A DNA stretch of 64,000 nt, taken from contig NZ_CP139195.1 in assembly GCF_034057115.1 (NCBI RefSeq), forward strand, positions 3,348,001 to 3,412,000, written 5' to 3'. Below are positions 26,479 through 38,194 of this stretch, in pieces; within the stretch, counting starts at the first letter, position 1, and each line of letters starts with the position of its first letter. Made by a program: the position numbers and the translations under genes. This stretch comes from Pseudomonas sp. AN-1. GTDB taxonomy: Bacteria > Pseudomonadota > Gammaproteobacteria > Pseudomonadales > Pseudomonadaceae. A model generated the notes under the pieces. That model was not told the DNA's origin. It did not search any database and saw nothing but the letters and a program-made list of their open reading frames with translations.

Positions 26479-27218
26479 ATGTCCTGATCGTCGACGATGA
26501 ACCCCTGGCGCGTGAGCGCCTGGCCCGGCTGGTCGGGCAACTGGATGGCTATCGCGTCCTCGAACCTGCCGCCGGCAACGGCGAGGAGGCGCTGGCCCTG
26601 ATCGATTCGCTGAAGCCGGACATCGTCCTGCTCGACATCCGCATGCCCGGCCTCGACGGCCTGCAGGTGGCGGCCCGGTTGTGCGAGCGCGAGGCGCCGC
26701 CGGCGGTGATCTTCTGCACCGCCCACGACGAGTTCGCCCTCGAGGCGTTCCAGGTCAGCGCGGCGGGCTACCTGGTCAAGCCGGTGCGTCTGGAGGCGCT
26801 GGAGGAGGCGCTGAAGAAGGCCGAGCGGCCCAACCGCGTGCAACTGGCCGCCCTCGGCCGCCCGGCGCCCGATCAGGGCGCCCCGCGCAGCCACATCGGC
26901 GCGCGCACCCGCAAGGGCATCGACCTGATCCCGCTGGAGCAGGTGATCTACTTCATCGCCGACCACAAGTACGTGACCCTGCGCCACGAGCACGGCGAGG
27001 TGCTGCTCGACGAGCCGCTCAAGGCGCTGGAGGAGGAGTTCGGCTCGCGCTTCGTGCGCATCCACCGCAACGCACTGGTCGCCCGCGAGCGCATCGAGCG
27101 CCTGCAGCGCACCGCCCTCGGCCACTTCCAGCTGTACCTGCGCGGCCTCGGCGACGAGGCGCTGACCGTCAGCCGCCGCCACGTGGCCGGGGTGCGCAAG
27201 CTGATGAACGAGCTCTGA
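26475..27218 (+). CDS. algR: Response regulator AlgR (LytTR family)
   Basis: A 247-residue regulator with an N-terminal receiver domain (phosphoacceptor Asp in IVLLDIRMPG, acidic pair in IVDDEPLAR, switch Thr in FCTAHDEFA, Lys in YLVKPVR) and a C-terminal LytTR DNA-binding domain (~140-247; IPLEQVIYF-like IYFIADHKYVTL). It acts with AlgZ. The ATG at 26475 overlaps the algZ stop. It precedes hemC by 114 bp; linkage of algR to hemCD is typical of the genus. Confidence 0.95.
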   Translation: MNVLIVDDEPLARERLARLVGQLDGYRVLEPAAGNGEEALALIDSLKPDIVLLDIRMPGLDGLQVAARLCEREAPPAVIFCTAHDEFALEAFQVSAAGYLVKPVRLEALEEALKKAERPNRVQLAALGRPAPDQGAPRSHIGARTRKGIDLIPLEQVIYFIADHKYVTLRHEHGEVLLDEPLKALEEEFGSRFVRIHRNALVARERIERLQRTALGHFQLYLRGLGDEALTVSRRHVAGVRKLMNEL

Positions 27219-27332
27219 TCTCCCGCGCGGCGCCGGCCGGGCCGGCGTCGCCCCTTCCTTGCGCCCGGCCGATCCAGCCGGCGCGCCGAGCCTGCTATCA
27301 TCGCGGCAATTCACCTGCATCCGGAATTGCCC

Positions 27333-28271
27333 ATGCCTCGCGAAATCCGCATCGCCACCCGCAAGAGTGCCCTCGCCCTGTGGCAGGCCGAATACGTCAA
27401 GGCCCGTCTCGAGGCGGCCCATCCCGGTCTGGTCGTCAGCCTGGTGCCGATGGTCAGCCGCGGCGACAAGCTGCTCGACGCGCCGCTGGCGAAGATCGGC
27501 GGCAAGGGCCTGTTCGTCAAGGAGCTGGAAACCGCCCTGCTGGACAACGAGGCGGACATCGCCGTGCACTCGATGAAGGACGTGCCGATGGACTTCCCCG
27601 AGGGGCTCGGCCTGTACTGCATCTGCGAGCGCGAGGACCCGCGCGACGCCTTCGTCTCCAACACCTTCGCCAGCCTCGATGCGCTGCCGGCCGGCAGCGT
27701 GGTCGGCACCTCCAGCCTGCGTCGCCAGGCCCAACTGCTGGCGCGCCGCCCGGACCTGAAGATCCAGTTCCTGCGCGGCAACGTGAACACCCGCCTGGCC
27801 AAGCTCGACGCCGGCGAGTACGACGCCATCATCCTCGCCGCCGCCGGGCTGATCCGCCTCGGCTTCGAGGAACGCATCCGCGCCTTCATCAGCGCCGAGG
27901 ACAGTCTGCCGGCCGGTGGCCAGGGCGCGGTGGGCATCGAGTGCCGCAGCGCCGATGCCGAGGTGCACGCCCTGCTGGCACCGCTGCACCACGTCGACAC
28001 CGCCGACCGGGTCAACGCCGAGCGCGCGCTGAACAAGCACCTCAACGGCGGCTGCCAGGTGCCGATCGCCTGCTACGCGCTGCTCGAGGGCGATCAGCTG
28101 TGGCTGCGCGGCCTGGTCGGCCAGCCCGACGGCGGCGCGCTGCTGCGCGCCGAGGCCCGCGCCCCGCGCGCCGCCGCCGAGACGCTCGGCGTGCAGGTCG
28201 CCGAGGCGCTGCTGGCCCAGGGCGCCGACCGCATCCTCGCCGCGGTCTACGGCGAGGCCGGCCAGCCGTGA
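27333..28271 (+). CDS. hemC: Hydroxymethylbilane synthase (porphobilinogen deaminase)
   Basis: A 312-residue enzyme joining four porphobilinogens into hydroxymethylbilane for haem synthesis. The dipyrromethane-cofactor cysteine is in [13 protein letters not shown] (~residue 242), and the substrate-binding arginines lie in [10 protein letters not shown] and [11 protein letters not shown]. The ATG at 27333 is preferred to a TTG two codons upstream. Its stop overlaps the GTG start of hemD. Confidence 0.97.
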   Translation: MPREIRIATRKSALALWQAEYVKARLEAAHPGLVVSLVPMVSRGDKLLDAPLAKIGGKGLFVKELETALLDNEADIAVHSMKDVPMDFPEGLGLYCICEREDPRDAFVSNTFASLDALPAGSVVGTSSLRRQAQLLARRPDLKIQFLRGNVNTRLAKLDAGEYDAIILAAAGLIRLGFEERIRAFISAEDSLPAGGQGAVGIECRSADAEVHALLAPLHHVDTADRVNAERALNKHLNGGCQVPIACYALLEGDQLWLRGLVGQPDGGALLRAEARAPRAAAETLGVQVAEALLAQGADRILAAVYGEAGQP

Positions 28272-29041
28272 GCGACTGGCGCCTGCTGCTGACCCGTCCG
28301 GCCGAGGACTGCGCCGCGCTGGCGCAGACCCTGGCCGGGCACGGCGTGTTCGGCCACTGCCTGCCGCTGCTGGAGATCGAGGCGCTCCCGGAAACCCCGG
28401 AGCATCGCGCGGTGTTCCTCGACCTCGACCGCTACTGCGCGGTGCTGGCGGTCAGCAAGCCGGCCGCCCGCCTGGGCCTGGCGCTGCTCGACCGCTACTG
28501 GCCGCAGCCGCCGATGCGCCAGCGCTGGTTCGCCGTCGGCGCCGCCACCGGCGCGCTGCTCGACGCCTACGGTCTGGACGCCAGTTGGCCGGAGGCGGGC
28601 GACGACAGCGAGGCGCTGCTGGCCCTGCCGGCGCTGCACGAGGCGCTCGCCGTGCCTGACCCGCGGCTGCTGATCCTGCGCGGCGAGGGCGGCCGCGACT
28701 GGCTCGCCGAGCGCTTGCGCGAGCAGGGGGTGGCCGTCGACTATCTTTGCCTGTATCGGCGCCGCCTGCCGGCCCATCCGGCCGGCGCGCTGGCCGGCGC
28801 GGTGCGCGAGCATGCGCTCAATGGCCTGGTGGTCAGCAGCGGCGAGGGCCTGGCCAACCTGCAGGCGCTGGCCGGCGCCGACTGGCCGGCGCTGGCGCGC
28901 CTGCCGCTGTTCGTGCCCAGCCCGCGGGTCGCCGCCCTGGCCCGCGCGGCCGGTGCCCTGGATGTACGAGACTGCCGCGGGGCGAGCGCCGCGGCGCTGC
29001 TGGCGTGCCTGGCCGACGAGCCGCGCGCCGGGAAATGCTGA
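28268..29041 (+). CDS. hemD: Uroporphyrinogen-III synthase
   Basis: A 257-residue enzyme that cyclises hydroxymethylbilane with ring-D inversion. Sequence is poorly conserved in this family, but the start ([12 protein letters not shown]), the [20 protein letters not shown] region and the tail [15 protein letters not shown] fit. The GTG start overlaps the hemC stop (GTGA). It is followed by hemX, completing hemC-D-X-Y. Confidence 0.92.
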   Translation: MSDWRLLLTRPAEDCAALAQTLAGHGVFGHCLPLLEIEALPETPEHRAVFLDLDRYCAVLAVSKPAARLGLALLDRYWPQPPMRQRWFAVGAATGALLDAYGLDASWPEAGDDSEALLALPALHEALAVPDPRLLILRGEGGRDWLAERLREQGVAVDYLCLYRRRLPAHPAGALAGAVREHALNGLVVSSGEGLANLQALAGADWPALARLPLFVPSPRVAALARAAGALDVRDCRGASAAALLACLADEPRAGKC

Positions 29042-29092
29042 GCCGGGCAGCCTGAGCTGCCGGGCGGATGAAACGACCAGAAGGATGCCGAC

Positions 29093-30265
29093 GTGACCGA
29101 TCCCGCCCCGCAAACCGAACAAGTCGCCGCCGAGACGCCCGCTGCGCCGCCGCGGCCGGCAGCCGCACGCAATGGCCGGGCGCTGCCCGTGCTGACCCTG
29201 CTGCTGGGCGCCGGCGCCCTGCTGGTGGCCGGCTGGAGCCTGCGCCAGGTCGCCGGCCTGCAGGAGGCCGACGCCCGCCAGCAGGAGGCGATGGCCGAGG
29301 CGCACCGCCAGGGCCAGGAGCTGGCCGAGCGCGAGCAGGTGCTCAGCCGGCAGCTCGAGCAGCTGCCCGCGCCGGCCGAACTGGAGACGCGCCGCCGCCT
29401 GCTCGCCGAACTGCAGGCCGGCCAGCAGCAGCTCGGCGAGCGGGTCGACCGCGTGCTCGGCGCCAGCCGCCAGGAGTGGCGCCTGGCCGAGGCCGAGCAC
29501 CTGCTGCGCCTGGCCAGCCTGCGCCTGGCGGCGCTGCAGGACGTCAACAGCGCGCGCTTCCTGCTCGCTGCTGCCAACGAGATCCTTCGCGATCACGACG
29601 ATCCGGCCGCCTTCGCCGCCCGCGAGCGGCTGGTGAGTGCGCTGGAGTCCCTGCAGACCCTGCCTGCGGTCGACCGCACCGGCCTGTTCCTGCAGCTCGG
29701 CGCCCTCGGCGAGCAGGCCGCCGGCCTCAACACCCGGCGTCCCGAATTCCAGCCGCGGGACGGCGCGCTGCCGGCCGCGGCACAGGTTGCCGAGGGCGAC
29801 GGCGCCAGCCGCTGGGCGCAGTGGTGGCAGCACGTCAGCGGCTTCGTGCGCCTGGAGTTCACCGCCAGCGACGAGGTCAGGCCGCTGCTCGCCGGGCAGA
29901 CCCTCGAGCAGCTGCGCCTGGCCCTGCGTCTGGCCCTGGAGCAGGCACAGTGGGCGGCGCTCAACGCCCAACCGCAGGTCTACCGCGGCGCGCTGGAGCA
30001 GGCGCGCGGCTTGGTGCAGCGCTACTTCGGCCTGGACAGCGCGGAGAACCACGCCTTCTACACCCGTCTCGGCGAGCTGGCCAACCAGCCGGTGGCTCTC
30101 GAGCTGCCCGACCTGACGCCGGCGCTCAACGCCCTACAGGCCTACCTCGGCCAGCGCGAGCGCGCCGCGCTGGAAGCTGCCGGCGCGGCGCCCAGGACCC
30201 CCGAGGCCTCGTCCGCGCCGCCGGCGGCGCCCGGCAGCGCGCCGGCGCAGGAGGCCAGCCAATGA
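29093..30265 (+). CDS. hemX: HemX family protein
   Basis: A 390-residue membrane-anchored protein: a short cytoplasmic Pro/Ala-rich lead, one transmembrane helix at ~28-50 and a large periplasmic coiled-coil domain (Gln/Glu-rich ~58-125). An Ala/Pro tail ends the protein. It is annotated in databases as uroporphyrinogen-III C-methyltransferase, but no methyltransferase motifs are present; a scaffold role in haem synthesis is more likely. The GTG start at 29093 follows AAGGATG. Its stop overlaps hemY (ATGA). Confidence 0.88.
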   Translation: MTDPAPQTEQVAAETPAAPPRPAAARNGRALPVLTLLLGAGALLVAGWSLRQVAGLQEADARQQEAMAEAHRQGQELAEREQVLSRQLEQLPAPAELETRRRLLAELQAGQQQLGERVDRVLGASRQEWRLAEAEHLLRLASLRLAALQDVNSARFLLAAANEILRDHDDPAAFAARERLVSALESLQTLPAVDRTGLFLQLGALGEQAAGLNTRRPEFQPRDGALPAAAQVAEGDGASRWAQWWQHVSGFVRLEFTASDEVRPLLAGQTLEQLRLALRLALEQAQWAALNAQPQVYRGALEQARGLVQRYFGLDSAENHAFYTRLGELANQPVALELPDLTPALNALQAYLGQRERAALEAAGAAPRTPEASSAPPAAPGSAPAQEASQ

Positions 30266-31482
30266 ACCGCACCTTCCTGCTGTTCCTGCTCGCGATCTTC
30301 GCCGCCGCGCTGCTCGGCCTGCTGATCGCCGAGGAGGCCGGCTACGTGCTGATCGCCTGGAAGGGCTTCCGCTACGAGTCCACCCTGTGGGTGTTCCTCG
30401 CCCTCGGAGCGGTCCTCTGGGCGCTGCTGGCCGGCGTGCGCCTGCTGCTCGGCCTGCTGGGCGCCTCGGGGCGGCTGGTCAACCCCTGGTCCGGGCGCAA
30501 CCGCACGCGGCGCATGCAGCAGGCGGCCCAGCGCGGCCTGCTGGAGCTGGCCGCCGGGCGCTGGTCGCATGCCCTGCGCTTGCTGCGCCGGGTCGCCGTG
30601 CACAGTTCGCAGCCGCTGGTGCCCTACCTGGCCGCCGCCCGCGCGGCCAGCGAGCTGGGCGAGCACGCCAGCGCCGACCAGTTGCTCGAGGAGGCCCGCC
30701 AGCGCGAGCCGAAGGCGGCGCTGGCCGTCGACCTGGTGCAGGCCCAGCTGCTGATGGCGCGCGGGGCGGATGCCGAGGCGGCGAGCGTGCTGCAGGCGGT
30801 CCGCGACAAGCACCCGCGGCATCCCCACGTCCTGCGCCTGCTGGCGCAGCTGCAGCCGCGGCTGGGCAACTGGGCGGCGCTGTGCGAGCTGCTGCCCGAG
30901 CTGCGCCGGCAGAAGCTGCTGGCGGACGACGAGCTGGAGGCCCTCGAACTGCGCGCCCGTCGCGCCCTGCTGGAGCAGGCCGCAGCCGCTGGCGAGGCGC
31001 CGCTGGATGCGCTGCGCCAGGCGTGGCAGCAGCTGCCCCAGGCGCAGCGGCAGAAGCCGGCGCTGGTGGGCTGCCATGCCGAGCTGCTGCAGCGCCTGGG
31101 CGGTGGCGCGGAGGCCGAGGAGCTGCTGCGCGCCGCGCTCAAGCGCGACTACGACGCGCGCCTGGCCTACCTCTACGGGCTGGTCCAGGGGCGCGATCCG
31201 GCGCGCCAGCTGGCCAGCGCCGAGTCCTGGCTGAAGGGCCGCCCGGCCGACGCCGGCCTGCTGCTCAGCCTCGGCCGCCTGGCCCTGCGCAACCAGCTGT
31301 GGGGCAAGGCGCGCGATTACCTCGAGCACAGCCTGCAGCTCGAGCGGCGCGTCGAGACCTATGCCGAGCTGGCGCGCCTGCTGGCGCGCCTCGGCGAGGT
31401 CGAGCGCAGCAACCGCCTGCTGCAGGAGGGGTTCGGCCTGTTCGGCGGCGAACTGCCGGCGCTGCCGCAGCCGGCGCGCTGA
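30262..31482 (+). CDS. hemY: HemY protein (TPR, haem biosynthesis-associated)
   Basis: A 406-residue protein with two N-terminal transmembrane helices (~4-25 and ~42-65) and a C-terminal domain of repeated helical hairpins of TPR type (for example LARLLARLGEVERSNRLLQEG). This is the gammaproteobacterial HemY of the hemCDXY operon, unrelated to the Bacillus oxidase of the same name. The start overlaps the hemX stop. A terminator-like hairpin follows. Confidence 0.9.
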   Translation: MNRTFLLFLLAIFAAALLGLLIAEEAGYVLIAWKGFRYESTLWVFLALGAVLWALLAGVRLLLGLLGASGRLVNPWSGRNRTRRMQQAAQRGLLELAAGRWSHALRLLRRVAVHSSQPLVPYLAAARAASELGEHASADQLLEEARQREPKAALAVDLVQAQLLMARGADAEAASVLQAVRDKHPRHPHVLRLLAQLQPRLGNWAALCELLPELRRQKLLADDELEALELRARRALLEQAAAAGEAPLDALRQAWQQLPQAQRQKPALVGCHAELLQRLGGGAEAEELLRAALKRDYDARLAYLYGLVQGRDPARQLASAESWLKGRPADAGLLLSLGRLALRNQLWGKARDYLEHSLQLERRVETYAELARLLARLGEVERSNRLLQEGFGLFGGELPALPQPAR

Positions 31483-31539
31483 GCGCATGGCGGCCGTGAC
31501 GGTCGTCGCCTCGCACTTGACAGGTGGTGTCCAGCGTCT

Positions 31540-31573
31540 GCCGGGCGGCCTTGAAAGCCCGCCCGGCTTTCCT
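31540..31573 (+). terminator. Probable intrinsic terminator after hemY
   Basis: GCCGGGCGG / CCGCCCGGC, 9-bp stem with a 10-nt loop, followed by TTTCCTCT. Lies 58 bp after the hemY stop and 41 bp before dsbB. Confidence 0.65.
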
Positions 31574-31613
31574 CTACCGTAGCGGCCTTCCGTTTCCTCC
31601 CACCGGAGCCGCC

Positions 31614-32105
31614 ATGCCGCTGGCCAACCCCCGCCTGCTCAACCTTCTCGCCTTCCTCGCCTGCGCCGCGCTGCTGGCCTTCGGCCTCTACCTAGAGCAT
31701 GCCGAGGGGCTCGAGCCCTGCCCGCTGTGCGTCGTCCAGCGCATCGAGTTCATCGGCGTCGGTCTCGCCTGCCTGGCGGCCGCCATCCACGGCCCGCAGC
31801 GTCGCGGTCGGCGCGTCTATGCCGGCCTGACTCTGCTGTTCGCCGCCGCCGGCCTCGCCTCGGCCGGCCGCCAGGTCTGGCTGCAGGGGCTGCCAGCGGA
31901 CCAGCTGCCGGCCTGCCTGCCGAGCCTCGAGTACATGATGGAGGCGCTGCCGTTCCAGGACATCGTGCGCCTGATGCTGCACGGCACCGCCGACTGCGCC
32001 GAGGTGACCTGGACCCTGCTCGGCCTGAGCATCCCCGAGTGGAGCCTGCTGGCCTTCGCCGGCTTCGCCGCGCTGGCCGTGCTGCAGCTGCTGCGTCGCG
32101 ACTGA
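31614..32105 (+). CDS. dsbB: Disulfide bond formation protein DsbB
   Basis: A 163-residue inner-membrane quinone oxidoreductase with four transmembrane helices that reoxidises DsbA. The first periplasmic cysteine pair is C36-P-L-C39; the second pair lies in [10 protein letters not shown] (~C104) and ADCAEVTW (~C130). Pseudomonas has two such proteins, and the copy in this hemY-algQ location is often called DsbH. The ATG at 31614 is chosen over the longer frame to 31524. Confidence 0.92.
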   Translation: MPLANPRLLNLLAFLACAALLAFGLYLEHAEGLEPCPLCVVQRIEFIGVGLACLAAAIHGPQRRGRRVYAGLTLLFAAAGLASAGRQVWLQGLPADQLPACLPSLEYMMEALPFQDIVRLMLHGTADCAEVTWTLLGLSIPEWSLLAFAGFAALAVLQLLRRD

Positions 32106-32235
32106 GAATCGCCTCAAACGGCTGTATCAAAGTTTTCCCGGTGATGGCTTGCTGCCAGCGGCGGGGCCGGCATAGTCTGGCCGCCACCGGTCGCTGCTGG
32201 AGGCTGTCGCCGGGCAGTCCTCGCGGGGCCGGCAG

Positions 32236-32257
32236 CGATGCCGGGCGGCATCGTTTT
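32236..32257 (+). terminator. Terminator-like hairpin between dsbB and algQ
   Basis: CGATGCC-GGGC-GGCATCG followed by TTTT. It is 130 bp after the dsbB stop and 46 bp before algQ, so it either ends the dsbB transcript or sits in the algQ leader. Confidence 0.6.
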
Positions 32258-32302
32258 CCCATGCGCACAACAACTCCACCGACGCGGGAAGCGAGGAAAA
32301 CC

Positions 32303-32776
32303 ATGCTCGAGAACTGTCGCAACGCCCAGGAACGCTGGGGTGGTGTCCACCTGCTGTTGGACCGCTGGCTGCAGGAGCGGCATCAGCTGGTCAGCGCCTT
32401 CCAGGCCCTCAATGCCCGTCCGCAGACCAGCGGACCCCTGCTGGAGGAGTTCTGCGCGCAGCTGATGGACTACCTGTCCGCCGGCCATTTCGAGATCTAC
32501 GAGCAGTTGCTCGGCGAGGCGCGCGCCTTCGGCGACGGCCCAGCGCTGGTCTTGGCGGCCAAGGTGTTTCCGCAGCTCGAGGCCAGCACCGCGGTCATGC
32601 TCGACTTCAACGACCGCTGCGACAACGGCGACTGCCGCGACAGCGCCTGCGTCGCTCACGAGCTGGAGAAGCTCGGCCAGTTGCTGGAGCAGCGCTTCGA
32701 GCTGGAAGACTGCCTGATCGAGGTGCTGCACAACGTGCACAGCGGTGCGGCCACCAGCCAGGCCGGCCAGGCCTGA
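32303..32776 (+). CDS. algQ: Anti-RNA polymerase sigma-70 factor AlgQ (Rsd)
   Basis: A 157-residue helical protein of the Rsd/AlgQ family that binds region 4 of sigma-70 and frees core polymerase for alternative sigma factors. AlgQ affects alginate, pyoverdine and polyphosphate metabolism in Pseudomonas. Characteristic stretches are [19 protein letters not shown] and [21 protein letters not shown] cysteine-containing [13 protein letters not shown] segment lies near the C-terminus. It is followed by algP. Confidence 0.94.
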   Translation: MLENCRNAQERWGGVHLLLDRWLQERHQLVSAFQALNARPQTSGPLLEEFCAQLMDYLSAGHFEIYEQLLGEARAFGDGPALVLAAKVFPQLEASTAVMLDFNDRCDNGDCRDSACVAHELEKLGQLLEQRFELEDCLIEVLHNVHSGAATSQAGQA

Positions 32777-32857
32777 GCCGCGGCAGGACTGGAGCCTCTG
32801 GAAGCCCCGTCGCCGCCGGACTAGTATGGGGGGACACTCATAGCCGGGAGGCATTTC

Positions 32858-33601
32858 ATGGCGACCAGGAACAAGCCAGTCACCACGCCGCTGCATCTGC
32901 TGCAGCAGCTGTCCCACAGTCTGCTCGAGCATCTGGAGCAGGCCTGCAGCCAGGCGCTGGTGGATGCCGAGAAGCTGCTGGCCAAGCTGGAGAAGCAGCG
33001 CAGCAAGGCCCAGGACAAGCTGCACAAGGCTTCCGCCCGCCTCGAGGAGGCCGCCGCCGCCGGCAAGGCCAAGGCCCAGGCCAAGGCGCGCGAGAGCATC
33101 GCCGAGCTGGAGGAGCTGCTCGACACCCTCCGCCAGCGCCAGGGTGAAACCCGCGACTACATCGTGCGCCTGAAGGCCGATGCCGAGCAGAGCCTGCACC
33201 TGGCCCAGGGCATCGGCAAGGTCAAGGAGAGCGTGGCCAGCCTGCTGGCCCGCCGCGAGGCCGGCGAAGCCGAAGCGCAGGCCGTCACCAAGCCGCGCGC
33301 GCCACGGCGTCCGCGCGTCGTCGCAGCGCCCGCCGTGGCGCCGATCCCCGCCGCGGCGCCGACGCGCACGCGGCGCAGCAGCGCCAAGCCGGCCGCCGCA
33401 GCCGCTCCGGCGCCCGCCGCCGAGGTGCCGGCCATCCCGCCTGCAGCCAAGCCGGCGCGCAAGCGCAGCGCCCCGGCCGGCAAGCCCGCTGCCGGCGCCA
33501 AGCCGGCGAGCAAGCCCGCCAAGCCGGCCACTTCGCGTCCGCGCGCGGCGCGCAAGCCGGCTGCCGCGGCACCCGCCGCTGAGCCGTCCGCTCAGGACTG
33601 A
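32858..33601 (+). CDS. algP: Histone H1-like alginate regulator AlgP
   Basis: A 247-residue protein with an N-terminal helical, coiled-coil half (~15-125) and a basic C-terminal tail of Lys-Pro-Ala-Ala-type repeats (KPARKRSAPAGKPAAGAKPAS, KPAKPATSRPRAARKPAAA) resembling eukaryotic H1. In Pseudomonas aeruginosa AlgP binds DNA and was tied to algD expression. The tail here is shorter than the long repeat array of that species. Its 3' end overlaps the convergent TIGR02444 gene by 10 bp. Confidence 0.9.
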   Translation: MATRNKPVTTPLHLLQQLSHSLLEHLEQACSQALVDAEKLLAKLEKQRSKAQDKLHKASARLEEAAAAGKAKAQAKARESIAELEELLDTLRQRQGETRDYIVRLKADAEQSLHLAQGIGKVKESVASLLARREAGEAEAQAVTKPRAPRRPRVVAAPAVAPIPAAAPTRTRRSSAKPAAAAAPAPAAEVPAIPPAAKPARKRSAPAGKPAAGAKPASKPAKPATSRPRAARKPAAAAPAAEPSAQD

Positions 33602-34053
33602 GGAGCACCGGCCGCGACGCGCAGCGCCGCCAGCGCGTCGCGGCACTCGGGCGCCAGGGCCGCGAGCCAGGCGCCCGGCTCGGCGCTCGGTGTCGCCGGC
33701 CAGTCCTCCGCCAGCGCCTGCAGCCGCTCCAGCAGCAGGCGTTCGGCCTGCAGTTCCAGCTCCGCCAGCTGCCGGCGCAGCTCGGCCAGCGTCGGGTCGT
33801 CCGCCGCCGGCGCCTTCCAGGCGCGCCGCAGCCGGCGCAGGGGCAGGGTGACCGTCCGTTGCCAGGGCCCCGCCTGATCGCGGAGGGCGGCGACCCGCTC
33901 CGCCGCGACATCCACCCGGCGCCGCTCCAGCCACAGCGCGGCGAGCAGCAGGCAGACGTCGGCGTCGCGTTCGTCCTGCAGGCGCAGGCACAGCTCGGCC
34001 ACCCCCGGGCGGGCGTAGAGCGCCACGGAAAAATCCCATAACGATTGCTGCAT
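33592..34053 (-). CDS. TIGR02444/DUF2390 family protein
   Basis: A 153-residue protein of unknown function recognised by its N-terminus (LWDFSVALYARPGVAELCLRLQDERDADVCLLLAALWL). The rest is helical. It is conserved in pseudomonads between algP and the ABC-F gene. It runs divergent from the ABC-F gene and overlaps the algP 3' end. Confidence 0.82.
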   Translation of the reverse strand: MQQSLWDFSVALYARPGVAELCLRLQDERDADVCLLLAALWLERRRVDVAAERVAALRDQAGPWQRTVTLPLRRLRRAWKAPAADDPTLAELRRQLAELELQAERLLLERLQALAEDWPATPSAEPGAWLAALAPECRDALAALRVAAGAPQS

Positions 34054-34121
34054 GCTGGCCTCCGGGCGAGGGACGGGGGAAGCTGGTAGACTTCGCCACC
34101 GCTGAATCCTCTCTCACGATC

Positions 34122-36028
<1,907 letters not shown>

Positions 36029-36032
<4 letters not shown>

Positions 36033-36616
36033 AGGTCTGGCTGGCGCAGTGGCTGGGCGCCTGGAGCGAAACCCTGCTGCTCGGCGGGCAGATCCTGCTG
36101 ATCCTGCTCGCCGGCTACGTGCTGCAGCGCCTGGTGGCGCGCGGCCTGACCCGTCTGGCCAACCGCTACCACCTGCCCGGCGAGTTGCTGCTGCCGCTGC
36201 GCGGCGCCCTGCGCTGGCTGATCATGGGCAGCGCGCTGATGCTGGCGCTGGAGCACCTGGGCGTGTCCGCCGGCGTGCTGTGGGCGGCCTTCTCCGGCTT
36301 CGTCGCGGTGGCCGCGGTGGCCTTCTTCGCCGTGTGGAGCGTGCTGTCCAACCTGTTCTGCGCGGTGCTGATCTTCACCATCGGGCCGTTCCGCCTGGGC
36401 GATCGCGTCGAGGTGCTGGAGGCCGCGGACAAGCCCGGCGCCAAGGGCCGGGTGATCGCCATCAACCTGCTGTACACCACGCTGGAGGAAGACGCCGAGA
36501 ACGGCAGCGGCGCGCTGGTGCAGATCCCCAACAGCCTGTTCTTCCAGAAGGTCGTGCGCCGCTGGCGCGGGACCGAACATCAACTCACTCCAACCACTAC
36601 CCCCAACGAGACCTGA
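36029..36616 (+). CDS. Small MscS-family mechanosensitive channel
   Basis: A 195-residue protein with three transmembrane helices and the MscS pore-helix-like region ([30 protein letters not shown]), then a short beta domain ([21 protein letters not shown]). It is shorter than E. coli MscS and keeps little of the cytoplasmic cage. The GTG start overlaps the ABC-F stop (GTGA), and terC begins 6 bp after its stop, so the three genes are probably one operon. Confidence 0.85.
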
Positions 36617-36622
36617 ACCATC

Positions 36623-37381
36623 ATGGAATGGCTGACTAGCCCGGAAATCTGGGTTGCTTTCCTCACTCTGACCGCCCTGGAGATCGTCCTCGGCATCGAC
36701 AACATCATCTTCATCTCGATCCTGGTCGGCCGCCTGCCCAGGGAGCAGCAGGCCAAGGCGCGCTTCTTCGGCCTGGCGCTGGCCATGGGCACGCGCATCC
36801 TGCTGCTGCTGTCGATCGCCTGGGTGATGCGCCTGACCGCCGACCTGTTCACCGTGCTCGGCCAGGGCGTCTCCGGCCGCGACCTGATCCTGTTCTTCGG
36901 CGGCCTGTTCCTGCTGTTCAAGAGCACCATGGAGATCTGGCACAGCGTCGAGGGCGAGGAGGAAGCGGGCGAGGAGGGCGGCGTGAAGAAGGCCGCCTTC
37001 ATGAGCGTGATCCTGCAGATCGCGGTGATCGACATCATCTTCTCGCTGGACTCGGTGATCACCGCGGTCGGCCTGGTGTCGAACGTGCCGGTGATGGTCG
37101 CCGCGATCATCATCGCCGTGCTGGTGATGATGCTGGCCGCCGGCACCATCAGCGACTTCATCGAGAAGCACCCGTCGCTGAAGATCCTCGCCCTGTCGTT
37201 CCTCATCGTGGTTGGCACCCTGCTGGTCGCCGAGGCCTTCGATGTGCACGTGCCGAAAGCCTACGTCTACTTCGCCATGGCCTTCTCGCTGGGCGTCGAG
37301 GCGCTCAACATCCGCATGCGCACCGCGATGAAGCGCAAGCTCAAGGAGCCGGTCAAGCTGCACAAGGACCTGCCGGACTGA
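36623..37381 (+). CDS. TerC family membrane protein
   Basis: A 252-residue integral membrane protein with about seven helices. It has the TerC signatures LEIVLGIDNIIFISIL (~20-35) and IDIIFSLDSVITAVG (~138-152), whose acidic residues suggest metal ion export. Mn2+ export at the Sec translocon is the role shown for some members; tellurite resistance is not implied by one gene. Last gene of the ABC-F/MscS/TerC set; a terminator follows. Confidence 0.88.
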   Translation: MEWLTSPEIWVAFLTLTALEIVLGIDNIIFISILVGRLPREQQAKARFFGLALAMGTRILLLLSIAWVMRLTADLFTVLGQGVSGRDLILFFGGLFLLFKSTMEIWHSVEGEEEAGEEGGVKKAAFMSVILQIAVIDIIFSLDSVITAVGLVSNVPVMVAAIIIAVLVMMLAAGTISDFIEKHPSLKILALSFLIVVGTLLVAEAFDVHVPKAYVYFAMAFSLGVEALNIRMRTAMKRKLKEPVKLHKDLPD

Positions 37382-37429
37382 GTGCTGGCGGGGTAGGCCG
37401 AAGCCTGTCCGCATGCCATGCTGTACCCG

Positions 37430-37458
37430 CGCCGGCCCGTCATGGGCCGGCGTCGTTT
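37430..37458 (+). terminator. Intrinsic terminator after terC
   Basis: CGCCGGCCC / GGGCCGGCG 9-bp stem with a 5-nt loop, followed by TCGTTTCC. Confidence 0.7.
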
Positions 37459-37485
37459 CCGCCATCCTCTACCGGAGAATGCCCC

Positions 37486-38118
37486 ATGAGCCTGGAAACC
37501 TGGCTTGCCTTCTTCGCCGCCTGCTGGGTGATCAGCCTGTCGCCCGGCGCCGGCGCCATCGCCTCGATGTCCAGCGGCCTCAACTACGGCTTCCGCCGTG
37601 GCTACTGGAACGCCATCGGCCTGCAGCTGGCGCTGGCCCTGCAGATCGCCATCGTCGCCGCCGGCGTCGGCGCCATCCTCGCCACCTCCGAGCTGGCCTT
37701 CGCGGCGATCAAGTGGTTCGGCGTCGCCTACCTGGCCTGGCTGGGCTGGAAGCAGTGGTGCGCGCCGGTCGGCGAGCTGGCCACCGAGAACGGCGGACGC
37801 CCGCTCGGCCGGCCGCTGACCCTGGTGCTGCGCGGCTTCGTGGTCAACGCCAGCAACCCCAAGGCCATCGTGTTCATCCTCGCCGTGCTGCCGCAGTTCC
37901 TCGACCCGGCCCGTCCGCTGCTGGCCCAGTACCTGGCCATGGCGGCGACCATGATCGCCGTCGACCTGGTGGTGATGGCCGGCTACACCGGACTGGCCGC
38001 GCGGGTCCTGCGCCTGCTGCGCACGCCGCGCCAGCAGCGCCTGCTCAACCGCACCTTCGCCAGCCTGTTCGTCGCCGCCGCGGGGTTGCTGTCGCTGGTG
38101 CGCCGCGCGCCGGCCTGA
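37486..38118 (+). CDS. LysE/RhtB family exporter
   Basis: A 210-residue membrane protein with six hydrophobic segments. It carries the family N-terminal motif SLSPGAGAIASMSSGLNYGFRRG and the central GFVVNASNPKAIVFILAVLPQF. The family exports amino acids or their derivatives; the substrate here cannot be predicted. It appears monocistronic, between the terC terminator and the FTR1 promoter region. Confidence 0.88.
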   Translation: MSLETWLAFFAACWVISLSPGAGAIASMSSGLNYGFRRGYWNAIGLQLALALQIAIVAAGVGAILATSELAFAAIKWFGVAYLAWLGWKQWCAPVGELATENGGRPLGRPLTLVLRGFVVNASNPKAIVFILAVLPQFLDPARPLLAQYLAMAATMIAVDLVVMAGYTGLAARVLRLLRTPRQQRLLNRTFASLFVAAAGLLSLVRRAPA

Positions 38119-38194
38119 GGACTTTCGCGGCGAATCGTCGCAGCCGCTGGCCGGGACGGCTCTTGAGTGACGCCGCAATGAGGCGTAAAAGGGC

